A stretch of DNA of 64,000 bases. It comes from Nocardia xishanensis NBRC 101358 (GTDB lineage: Bacteria > Actinomycetota > Actinomycetes > Mycobacteriales > Mycobacteriaceae). Under the pieces are notes generated by a model that did not search any database, was not told the DNA's origin, and worked only from the letters and a program-made list of their open reading frames with translations. The stretch is taken from the NCBI RefSeq assembly GCF_001613365.1, contig NZ_BDCF01000009.1, forward strand, positions 186,001 through 250,000, given 5' to 3'. Below are positions 53,508 to 63,167 of the stretch, in pieces; within the stretch, counting starts at the first letter, position 1; the number at the start of each line of letters is the position of its first letter. The translations under genes were made by a program, and so were the position numbers.

Positions 53508-54547
53508 TCGTCATGGGCATCGAGTCCTCCTGCGACGAAACGGGAGTCGGCATCGTCCGCCGCCACCCCGACGGCAGCTGCGAGCTGCTCGCCGACGAGG
53601 TCGCGTCGAGCGTCGACCAGCACGCGCGCTTCGGCGGCGTGGTGCCGGAGATCGCCTCGCGCGCGCACCTGGAGGCGATCGTTCCCGCCATGCGCCGGGC
53701 GCTGTCGGCGGCGGGCATCGCCAAGCCCGACGCGCTCGCGGTCACCATCGGCCCCGGCCTGGCCGGTGCGCTGCTGGTCGGCGTCGCGGCCGCGAAAGCC
53801 TATGCGGCGGCCTGGGACGTGCCGTTCTACGCGCTGAACCACCTCGGCGGACACGTCGCGGTGGACACCTTGGAGCACGGGCCGATGCCGCCCTGCGTCG
53901 CGCTGCTGGTGTCCGGCGGGCACACCCATCTGCTGCACGTCACCGATCTGGCCGAGCCCATCGTCGAACTCGGCAGCACGGTCGACGACGCGGCGGGGGA
54001 GGCCTTCGACAAGGTGGCCAGGCTGCTCGGTCTGGGTTTCCCGGGCGGACCCGCGCTGGACGCGGCCGCCGCGAGCGGAGATCCGAAGGCGATCGCGTTC
54101 CCGCGCGGCATGACCGGGCCGCGCGACCCGCGCTACGACTTCTCTTTCTCCGGCCTGAAGACCGCCGTCGCCCGCTACGTGGAGGCCGCGCAGCGCAGCG
54201 GTGTCGCGGCCGAGGACCTGCCGATTCCGGATATCGCCGCGTCCTTTCAGGAGGCGGTCGCCGACGTGCTGACCATGAAGGCCGTGCGCGCCGCCCAGGA
54301 CGTGGGTGTCGGCACCCTGGTGCTCGGCGGCGGCGCCACCGCCAACTCGCGGATTCGCTCGCTGGCCGAAGAGCGCTGCGCCGCGGCCGGTTTGACGCTG
54401 CGGGTGCCGAAACCACGGCTGTGCACCGACAACGGCGTGATGATCGCCGCGCTCGGCGCGCACGTCATCGCGGGCGGGGCGAAGCCCTCACCCCTCACCG
54501 TCGCGACAGACCCGGGGCTGCCGGTTTCGGTCAGCCAGATCGGCTGA
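53504..54547 (+). CDS. tsaD: tRNA N6-adenosine threonylcarbamoyltransferase TsaD
   Basis: A 347-residue catalytic subunit of t6A synthesis. The N-terminal [12 protein letters not shown], metal ligands His113 and His117 ([10 protein letters not shown]), [25 protein letters not shown] and the late [14 protein letters not shown] and [12 protein letters not shown] motifs are all intact. It is GTG-started, overlapping rimI by four bases. Last gene of the operon. Confidence 0.96.
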   Translation: MIVMGIESSCDETGVGIVRRHPDGSCELLADEVASSVDQHARFGGVVPEIASRAHLEAIVPAMRRALSAAGIAKPDALAVTIGPGLAGALLVGVAAAKAYAAAWDVPFYALNHLGGHVAVDTLEHGPMPPCVALLVSGGHTHLLHVTDLAEPIVELGSTVDDAAGEAFDKVARLLGLGFPGGPALDAAAASGDPKAIAFPRGMTGPRDPRYDFSFSGLKTAVARYVEAAQRSGVAAEDLPIPDIAASFQEAVADVLTMKAVRAAQDVGVGTLVLGGGATANSRIRSLAEERCAAAGLTLRVPKPRLCTDNGVMIAALGAHVIAGGAKPSPLTVATDPGLPVSVSQIG

Positions 54548-54654
54548 GACCGTCGGGCCTGCCGATCTGGCTGTCCGCGGGGCGAATCGGATCATCTACC
54601 AGCGAAGGGCATTCCGTCCGGCGGTGATTCGCTCGGTCGAATCGAGCGTGCGGT

Positions 54655-56262
54655 TCAGTGGTGCGGAGCGAACTCGACCTCGAGCAGCGGCAGTGCGCTC
54701 GTCGTGCCCTGCCGGGCGGAGCCCGAGTTCGAGCGCGGCATCGGGATGGGAATCCTGGTGTGCGCGGGCGCCTGTGGCGGACCGCTCGCAGGCGGGGGCG
54801 CGGGGCTCGTCGACGGCCCGTATTCCTCGCGGTTCTGCTGCGTGGGCAACAGGGGATTACCGGGGGAATTCAGCAGCGGGCCGAGCAGCTCCGGGAACGG
54901 GATCGGCGGCAGGTTCGGATCGGGGCGCAGCGTCGGCTGGACCGACGGGATCGGCGCCGGTGTCGGTGTCGGCGTCGGGGTGGACACGGCGCCGGTGCGG
55001 GTCGACGGCAGGCCGACGTCCTGGGTGACCGGCGGCGGTGCGACGGTGGCCACATCGGTGGTCTCGCGGCCGCCGGAGGTGACGGTCCCCGCGCCCGTTT
55101 GCGGGGCCTGCGTGACCGCCGGCGTCGGCAGCTGGGCGCTGCTCGTCGTGCCCGCGGGCGAGACCTCCTCCTCCGACGTCGGCGCGAAGGTCTTGAAGCC
55201 GTAGCCGACTACGAGGCCGACCACCACGATGGCTCCCGCGAGGGTGCCGATGACCTTGGTGAAGGTGCCAGCGGGCGCGTCGCCGCCGAGCCCGGCCGTC
55301 ACCGGAGACGCGGAAGGCTGCGCGGCGTCGGCCACCAGCGCGGCGCCCTTGGCGATGACCGCCTCCGGATCGTCGACGGTGAGCACCGGCACGTCGAGTG
55401 CGCGTTCGAGCGTCTCGAGCACGGCGGGGATGTTGGCGCCGCCGCCGATCACCGCGACCGCCTCCGGAGATTTGGGCGCCCGCGCGAATACAGCTTCGGT
55501 GAACAAGGCGGTGTCGCGCAGCAGATCTCCGATCAGTTCCTCGAAATCGGCTCTGGTGAGCTTGAGCGGACGGCCTGCGACGTGGTCGAGGGTGACCGCG
55601 GGCGCCACCGAAAGATGTTCCTTCGCGGTGCGGCCGCGGTTGGTCAGCATGCGGCGGTTCGGCCTGGTGCCGCGCCGGGCGTAGTGGAGGTCGACCAGGT
55701 GGTGGTAGATCAGGTCGTCGATCGCGTTGCCGCTGATCGCGTGGATGCGTTCGGAGCGAAGCACGGTGCCGTCGCCCTGTTCGGCGACGGTGACGCTCAG
55801 ACCCGTCGCGCCGAGGTCGACAACGGCCACCGTCTCGTAGCGGTCGAGCAGCCCGGTGTGGCGCAGGAAGGTCAGCGCGGCAGTGCCTTCCGGTACCAGT
55901 TTCAGCTCGCGCTGTTTGCCGGTGGCCGAACGGATCACCTGCGCCTGCTCTTTGCTGCGGTAGGCGACGGCGACGCTGGTCGGCGGCTTGCCCGCGGCCG
56001 CTTCCAGCCCGGCCGATCCGGTGCCGGCGAACCGGACGCCGACCGGCTGGGCGGGCCACGCGATGTCGTGCGGCACTTGCTGACTCGGCAGCTGGGTGGT
56101 CATCAGGTCGATGGAGGACGCGACGAGATCACCGACATCGGAATGGGCCGCGTCGGCGGAAACGACTCGGTAGTCGAAGCTTTGGGCGCCGTTCGGCGCG
56201 GTGGCGACCAGCGCCGAGCACACGACCTCGTTCCCGGCGGAGATGCCGAGGGATGTTCGCAT
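54655..56262 (-). CDS. Hsp70/actin-like membrane protein
   Basis: A 535-residue protein. The first 340 residues look like an Hsp70-type ATPase: N-terminal LGISAGNEVVCSALVA, phosphate-2-like AVVDLGATGLSVTVAEQ, and the adenosine motif VAVIGGGANIPAVLETLERA. A membrane helix (VIGTLAGAIVVVGLVVGYGF) leads to a long Pro/Thr-rich exported tail with PTPTPTPAPIP. It lacks the usual DnaK substrate-binding domain. RBS GGGAGGTG decides for the ATG. It is divergent from groES, sharing the CIRCE-bearing intergenic region. Similar proteins in actinobacteria have no proven function. Confidence 0.75.
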   Translation of the reverse strand: MRTSLGISAGNEVVCSALVATAPNGAQSFDYRVVSADAAHSDVGDLVASSIDLMTTQLPSQQVPHDIAWPAQPVGVRFAGTGSAGLEAAAGKPPTSVAVAYRSKEQAQVIRSATGKQRELKLVPEGTAALTFLRHTGLLDRYETVAVVDLGATGLSVTVAEQGDGTVLRSERIHAISGNAIDDLIYHHLVDLHYARRGTRPNRRMLTNRGRTAKEHLSVAPAVTLDHVAGRPLKLTRADFEELIGDLLRDTALFTEAVFARAPKSPEAVAVIGGGANIPAVLETLERALDVPVLTVDDPEAVIAKGAALVADAAQPSASPVTAGLGGDAPAGTFTKVIGTLAGAIVVVGLVVGYGFKTFAPTSEEEVSPAGTTSSAQLPTPAVTQAPQTGAGTVTSGGRETTDVATVAPPPVTQDVGLPSTRTGAVSTPTPTPTPAPIPSVQPTLRPDPNLPPIPFPELLGPLLNSPGNPLLPTQQNREEYGPSTSPAPPPASGPPQAPAHTRIPIPMPRSNSGSARQGTTSALPLLEVEFAPHH

Positions 56263-56693
56263 GTTCACCTCCCTTCGAGCGGATGGTCATCGTGTCGCCG
56301 ACCATCTCGAATGGACTTCCGGACCGTCGCGTGGTCGGCGAGCGATCCGGACTCGGGATCCGGCCGGACCGACGTCCGGGTGGGTCGCGAGAACCGGCCT
56401 TGGATCACGTGTGGGCTTGCCCTCTGGTGAAGCTCTGTGGCGCAACGGAATGTGTGACGCCGTGCTGGTTCTTTCGTAACGCTCGATGCCTCCCTCGGAC
56501 GCCGGTTCGTGATGAACTCGGCGGCCGAGGTACGACCGTCGTCAATACTGTCACAATCCGTTATCCGAACGTTACAGATTTCGCGAACCGATGGAAAGCC
56601 CTGAGGGCGTGGGGCAACCAACCCTGGTGAGTGCATATCCGAACCAAGGCGGGCGCCGAGCGGGGCGTCGACGCGCATTGGCACCGCCCGGCC

Positions 56694-56720
56694 TTGAGCG
56701 CTGGCACTCTCGTGTATAGA
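56694..56720 (+). promoter_or_regulatory. groES: Putative groES promoter
   Basis: TTGAGC (-35) and TATAGA (-10) with a 15-base spacer, overlapping the CIRCE operator. The resulting leader is about 200 bases. Confidence 0.5.
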
Positions 56721-56727
56721 GTGCTAG
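56701..56727. promoter_or_regulatory. CIRCE operator (HrcA binding site)
   Basis: CTGGCACTC and GAGTGCTAG with a nine-base spacer match the CIRCE consensus (TTAGCACTC-N9-GAGTGCTAA) in 16 of 18 arm positions. HrcA binding here would repress groES-groEL1 until heat shock. Confidence 0.9.
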
Positions 56728-56924
56728 TGGCACTGGTGAACGTGGACGGCCGGGTAACCGTCCGCCCTCCGCATTCGCCGGGTGTCAGCAGTTGTGACTA
56801 CTGAGCAGGGGTCCCGGCACCCGCGACGACGGGGCTATGCGCAGGGTCAGCACCGTGACCGAACCGATGGTCCGGGACAACAGTTCCGGACGACCGTAAA
56901 TCCCCTGAAAGTGGAGGGCTCAAC

Positions 56925-59019
<2,095 letters not shown>

Positions 59020-59037
59020 CACGTCGAGCGTGTGAAA

Positions 59038-59070
59038 GGCCCCCGGATGCCCGCATCCGGGGGCCTTTTC
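59038..59070 (+). terminator. Intrinsic terminator after groEL1
   Basis: GGCCCCCGGATG and CATCCGGGGGCC form a perfect 12-bp stem with a four-base loop, followed by TTTTC. Confidence 0.9.
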
Positions 59071-59380
59071 GTCGATTATGGGAGCCGGTGCGTTCGGCAA
59101 GCCGGAGGGCGGCGGATCGTGAGAGATGACAAATCGTCGGGTCGCTCGCGCGGACGGGACCGGCGCTTCGCATCGCGACGCGGCGGGACACGGCCCTGTG
59201 CCGAGACTTCCAGCGGACGCGACGGTCGCGCGCGTGAGCTCCGGCGGGATGGCGAGCGACCGCGCACGGAAGCTTCGGCGGGATGGCGAAGGGTCCCTCG
59301 GGCGATCGGCGCAGGGCGCGCGAGGTCACCGGAAGACGGTGCCAGGCGCAGCCCTTCGGTGCGCCGGCTAGGGGTGGAGC
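59071..59380. other. Non-coding spacer between groEL1 and the anti-sigma-like gene
   Basis: 310 bases without a recognisable gene on either strand. It holds two near-identical 19-base direct repeats, AGCTCCGGCGGGATGGCGA at 59237 and AGCTTCGGCGGGATGGCGA at 59271. None of the three minus-strand frames encodes a membrane helix that could complete the truncated anti-sigma protein. Confidence 0.5.
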
Positions 59381-59632
59381 TCAGGAGGCGACGGGGGGTT
59401 GCTCGGCAGCGATAGCCGCGAGCAACCGGCCGCGAAGCGCGGCGGGCGGCGCGGTGGCCGTTACCGCCGCGAGCGCGGCCAAGGCGTCCTTGGCCTGCCG
59501 CACCTCCGCGATGAACTCGGCGTGTAGCACCGAGTCCTCGCCGTCGAGCAGTTCCTGTACCGCGTGATGGTCTTCGTCGTCGATCGATCCGAGCGCGACG
59601 GTGTGCGCGAGATCGATCTGGGCTTCGTTCAT
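59381..59632 (-). CDS. RskA-like anti-sigma protein, cytoplasmic domain only
   Basis: An 83-residue protein that aligns, by eye, with the N-terminal sigma-binding domain of RskA: DLAHTVALGSIDDEDHHAVQ, EFIAEVRQAKDALAALAAV and PPAALRGRLLAAIAAE. RskA is normally about 230 residues with a membrane helix and an exported domain after this point. Here the gene stops just before the membrane helix. It starts one base after the sigK stop, so the two are coupled. A soluble anti-sigma factor could not be released by membrane proteolysis, so regulation would differ. Confidence 0.75.
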   Translation of the reverse strand: MNEAQIDLAHTVALGSIDDEDHHAVQELLDGEDSVLHAEFIAEVRQAKDALAALAAVTATAPPAALRGRLLAAIAAEQPPVAS

Positions 59633-59633
59633 C

Positions 59634-60299
59634 TCACGTCACCCCCAAACTTTTCTTCAGTCGTGTCAATCCATCCCGAATCCGGGACTTGACGGTCGGT
59701 AACCCTACGCCGAGGTAGTTGGCCACTTCCGCATAGGTTCGGCCGCCGTAGTAGGCCAGCGAGATGGCTTCTCGCTGGGTTTCGGTGAGGCCGGTGAGTC
59801 CTTCGAGGACCGCCTGCTGTTCGAGCCTGCGCTCGACCTCCTCGGTCACCTCGTCGAACTCGTTGCCGAGAACCCTTATCCCGTACGCGACTTCGCGCTG
59901 GGTATGGGCCTGCTCGGCGCGGACCCGGTCGACGGCGCGCCGATGGGCGAGCGTCATCAACCACGTCACCGCCGACCCCTTCGCGGGGTCGAAACTGGCT
60001 GCGGTACGCCAGAGCTGGAGATACACCTCTTGCGTGGTCTCCTCCGCGTACCCCGGATCGTGTAGCACCCGGAGCACCAGACCGAACACTCGCGCGCTCG
60101 TCCGGTCGTACAGTTCGGCGAAAGCCTTCTGGTCGGCCTGGCCGCAGCGATGCAAGAGAGCGGCTAGTTCGATGCTTTCGGCTGCGCGTGCCGACACCGC
60201 AGAATCCACACTCGGTGGGAAGGCTTCTCTTCGGAACGAGTCGCCCTCTGCGGCCGACGGCCGCGTTGTCACAACGCTCCATTCTGTGTCATCGGTCAC
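59634..60299 (-). CDS. sigK: ECF RNA polymerase sigma factor, SigK type
   Basis: A 221-residue ECF sigma. Region 2 is present (AFAELYDRTSARVFGLVLRVL, ETTQEVYLQLWRTA, GSAVTWLMTLAHRRAVDRVR), as is region 4 (LTETQREAISLAYYGGRTYAEVA, LPTVKSRIRDGLTRLKKSL). These match M. tuberculosis SigK closely. It has a 40-residue N-terminal extension. GTG start. The adjacent short anti-sigma gene is its presumed partner. Confidence 0.92.
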   Translation of the reverse strand: MTDDTEWSVVTTRPSAAEGDSFRREAFPPSVDSAVSARAAESIELAALLHRCGQADQKAFAELYDRTSARVFGLVLRVLHDPGYAEETTQEVYLQLWRTAASFDPAKGSAVTWLMTLAHRRAVDRVRAEQAHTQREVAYGIRVLGNEFDEVTEEVERRLEQQAVLEGLTGLTETQREAISLAYYGGRTYAEVANYLGVGLPTVKSRIRDGLTRLKKSLGVT

Positions 60300-60668
60300 T
60301 ACCGTAGCGTGCCGCTATCGCCTCCCTCCAGTGGGGTGCCAGCAAACCGCAAGCAGCTCAGCTACTTTGCGGTGAACTGCCACACGCCGGGCGAATTCAG
60401 ATGTGACACGCCAACAGCTACCGCTCGCCACCGGGCCGACAATCGCGCGGCTCCTGCTCGCCGCGACCGCGGATATGGCGGTGGTGACCGCCTGCTGCCG
60501 CGCGTCGGCGTCGGTTCCGAACGGGGACAGCGGTGTGCCATCACGGTTCGGCCGGGATCGTGTATCTGGTGCTTCAGTGGCCGGTTATTTTGCTAGGCAT
60601 TCGGCGCGCCGCGCGATACGGATGGGTCGCGGATTCGCGCTCTGGCTGCGGCGACGGCCGGTCGCGGC
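60300..60668. other. Spacer between sigK and whiB3
   Basis: 369 bases. It must contain the sigK promoter and the end of the whiB3 transcript. I see no credible gene and no clear ECF promoter. Confidence 0.35.
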
Positions 60669-60962
60669 TCAGACGGCCATACGGCGGCGGTTGCGCCGCG
60701 CGTGCATCTCGCGCTCGGTCTCCGACATGCCGCCCCAGATGCCGTAGGGCTCGCTGACTTTCAGGGCGTGGCTGCGGCACTGCATGAGGACGGGGCACGC
60801 GCGGCAGATCTCCTTGGCGCGCATCTCGCGCGCGGTGCGGGCGCGGCCACGTTCGCCGTCGGGATGGAAGAACACGGCGGAGTCCACGCCTCGGCAGGAA
60901 CCGCGCATCTGCCAGTCCCAGACGTCGGCGTTCGGTCCGGGGAGGTGGGTCGGCATGGGCAT
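60669..60962 (-). CDS. whiB3: WhiB-family iron-sulfur redox regulator WhiB3
   Basis: A 97-residue WhiB protein. Four cysteines (23, 53, 56, 62; C-x29-C-x2-C-x5-C) hold the 4Fe-4S cluster, followed by the GIWGG turn and a basic C-terminal tail (MHARRNRRRMAV). The N-terminal LPGPNADVWDWQMRG and FFHPDGERGRARTAREMRAKE match WhiB3. It senses O2/NO and redox state and controls lipid metabolism in M. tuberculosis. GAGGAG lies upstream of the ATG. Its position after groEL1 and before sigD matches Rv3416. Confidence 0.94.
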   Translation of the reverse strand: MPMPTHLPGPNADVWDWQMRGSCRGVDSAVFFHPDGERGRARTAREMRAKEICRACPVLMQCRSHALKVSEPYGIWGGMSETEREMHARRNRRRMAV

Positions 60963-61585
60963 GGTGAACTCCTCGTAATGCGAGCTCGTCGGCGTTGTCG
61001 AGCAGTTGTCTGCAACAGGTGTGGGGGACGCGTGCGATCGGCGGTGTCCCTCGGCTCGCCCTTCCGGTCGCTGCAATTTCGCGCGGCGCCGTCCGTGGCG
61101 ATGAGTTACGTTAGGGGTAGCCGCGAAATTCCGTCAATAGTTCGACGCATCGGTTTTCGAAATCTGGCAATGGCGAGATTTAACCTACCCGCTGTTTACT
61201 TTTAACGAGGGTTCCGGTGATACTGTTCGGTTGGCCAGAACGCGGCGGGTAGCCTCCTGTGTCGAGTATGTCATGGTTTCCGCAGGTCGACCGCCTTTTT
61301 TGGGACCGCTCACAGGTTACTGGTCCCATGGGGGACAGGTAACCGGCGTGATGATGGCCACCGTGCGGGCTGTGCGCGAGCACATCCCATATGGCGGAAA
61401 CGGGGCGCGGAGGTTAATTGCGCGAAACGCGCGTGAATTTGTGTCGCGGATGATCTCGCAATGGCGAGGCGAGATTTACCTGATGGAAACATGGTCGGCG
61501 TACCAGAAATGCTGGCAGTTAACCAAGTCTCCGAACCGGCTTTACTGCGCGCGGTCGTCGGTCGTGGCCGGGATAGGGTTCGGAC
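60963..61585. other. Long intergenic region upstream of whiB3 and the Rv3415c-like gene
   Basis: 623 bases between divergent genes, AT-rich for this genome at 61100-61240. It contains overlapping inverted repeats at 61301-61344 (separate entry). No credible protein gene is seen. Long upstream regions are usual for whiB3, but I cannot place its promoter. Confidence 0.4.
61301..61344. promoter_or_regulatory. Two overlapping, mutually exclusive hairpins
   Basis: TGGGACC (61301) can pair with GGTCCCA (61322). The same GGTCCC is part of GGTTACTGGTCCC (61315), which pairs with GGGACAGGTAACC (61332) with two mismatches. Alternating stems are typical of attenuators, but it may equally be an operator. 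Confidence 0.35.
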
Positions 61586-62443
61586 GTGTTCGCGCCAGTT
61601 CCGACCATGGATGTCCGATATGAAGTCCTCGCTATGGGGGCCTTCGGTGGCCGCCCAGGGCTCGCCGCTGCCGAGTTGCCGACCGCGAAGGACGCCCCGA
61701 GTTGCTGGCTTCGGGCGGTGATTCTCGGGGGGCAAGGCCGCTACGCCGCCGCCCGCGCGGAATTGTCGGCGGTGCGGCGGCGGACCGCCGATCCGGTGCT
61801 GCTCTCGTTGGCCGCGAGCACCGAGGGCTCGCTGCTGCGTCAACTCGGCTGGCATGCGGCGGCGTCCGGTCCTGACGGACGTGCGGCCGCGCTGGCGCTG
61901 CCGGGAGGTGAACTCGCATCCGTGCCCGCCGGGTCGGCGCCGGACCGCGTCGACGCGGTCTGCGACGCGCTCACCGGCTTGGCCGCCGACGCGCTCGGCG
62001 CGGGCCGCCTCGCATTGGCGCGGCGACTGCTCGACCGGAGCCGCGCCGCGCTGGATCCGGACGGCCTGCGATGGCGGGCATGGATCCGCTGGCACTGGGT
62101 CAGCGCAGAGACCGCCTTGGCGTCGGGCGCGCCCGGGGAAGCGTTGCCGCACACGCGCGAAGCCCTCGCCATCGCGGAGGTCGCGCCCTCGGTGCGGCAC
62201 CGAGTCAAGTCCCGGCTTCTCGTCGCCGCTGCGATGGCCGCGTCGGGTGACGCCGAACATGCCAGGACGCTGGCCGACACAGTCGCCGCCGAATGCCGGG
62301 AGCACGACCTGCTTCCGTTGCGCTGGGCGTGCGCGATGCTGCGTTCCGGGCTGTCGGATCCCGGCGCCGCGGGCGAGGCGACAGAGTATGCCGCCGGAAT
62401 CGCCCGGCGTGGCGGGCGTTTTCGTCCGCACGGCGCCGCGTGA
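61586..62443 (+). CDS. Conserved hypothetical protein, Rv3415c-like, TPR-type helical repeats
   Basis: A 285-residue, Ala/Arg-rich helical protein. Repeating helix pairs (LRAVILGGQGRYAAARAELSA, AGRLALARRLLDRSRAAL, SGAPGEALPHTREALAIAE, SGDAEHARTLADTVAAE) have the spacing of TPR motifs. It sits between whiB3 and sigD, as Rv3415c does. It has no membrane helix or signal peptide. GTG start chosen; an ATG at 61607 is an alternative. Function unknown; a role near SigD regulation can only be guessed from position. Confidence 0.75.
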   Translation: MFAPVPTMDVRYEVLAMGAFGGRPGLAAAELPTAKDAPSCWLRAVILGGQGRYAAARAELSAVRRRTADPVLLSLAASTEGSLLRQLGWHAAASGPDGRAAALALPGGELASVPAGSAPDRVDAVCDALTGLAADALGAGRLALARRLLDRSRAALDPDGLRWRAWIRWHWVSAETALASGAPGEALPHTREALAIAEVAPSVRHRVKSRLLVAAAMAASGDAEHARTLADTVAAECREHDLLPLRWACAMLRSGLSDPGAAGEATEYAAGIARRGGRFRPHGAA

Positions 62444-62555
62444 CGGTCGGCGATTCGTTCTCGAGACAAGTGACCATGTTGCTCGGTTCCTCGTCGGCTA
62501 TCGCTATTGTTAGATCCGTTCCGCCGCATCCGCGGAAGCACAGGTCATCGGGCCA

Positions 62556-63167
62556 GTGCCACTTGTAACGCCAGGAATATCTCTGACGATGACGCACACG
62601 GGCGAAGAGTTGGACCTCGCCGTCGCTGCCGCAGCGCAGGGCGACAGATCCGCTTTAGCTCAGGTACTAGAGCTGATCCGCCCGCTGGTTGTCCGGTACT
62701 GCCGCGCGCGTATCGGCGCGGCGGAGCGTGGACAGCTCTCCGCGGACGACGTTGCGCAGGAGGTATGTCTGGCCGTGATGACAGCCTTGCCCAGGTATCA
62801 GGACCAGGGCAGGCCCTTCATGGCCTTCGTATACGGAATCGCTTCGCACAAGGTCGCCGACGCACACCGCAACGCCGCCCGTAACAAGGCGGAGGCGATG
62901 GCCGAAGTACCAGATGTCATATCCACCGACCAAGGACCGGAGCAGCGAGCTCTCGAATCGGAGACGAGCAGGCAGATGAACCGTTTGCTCGCGACACTCC
63001 CCGAAAAGCATCGAGAAATCCTGATCCTGCGATTGGTCATGGGTTTGTCAGCGGAAGAAACCGCGGTCGCCGTGGGCAGTACGGCGGGCGCGATACGAGT
63101 GGCCCAGCACAGGGCACTCGCGAAACTGAAGTCACAAGTGGCGAGGGCAGGTGAAATGTATGGCTAG
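62556..63167 (+). CDS. sigD: RNA polymerase sigma factor SigD
   Basis: A 203-residue ECF sigma: region 2 (LADDVAQEV-type SADDVAQEVCLAVMTALPRY, FVYGIASHKVADAHR) and region 4 (LPEKHREILILRLVMGLSAEETA, STAGAIRVAQHRALAKLK) match M. tuberculosis SigD. The GTG start is chosen because the short extension (VTPGISLTM) resembles the N-terminus of SigD in M. tuberculosis; an ATG at 62589 is an alternative. It overlaps rsdA by eight bases. Confidence 0.94.
   Translation: MPLVTPGISLTMTHTGEELDLAVAAAAQGDRSALAQVLELIRPLVVRYCRARIGAAERGQLSADDVAQEVCLAVMTALPRYQDQGRPFMAFVYGIASHKVADAHRNAARNKAEAMAEVPDVISTDQGPEQRALESETSRQMNRLLATLPEKHREILILRLVMGLSAEETAVAVGSTAGAIRVAQHRALAKLKSQVARAGEMYG

Noticed and set aside
54658..56430. 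Open frame of 590 codons opposite the Hsp70-like gene
   Set aside because: Arg-rich low-complexity product with no motif; the minus-strand gene has an RBS, ATPase-like motifs and a membrane helix.
61231..61623. Possible 130-residue protein upstream of the Rv3415c-like gene
   Set aside because: No family pattern, a composition unlike neighbouring genes, and it overlaps the downstream gene start; the region looks non-coding.
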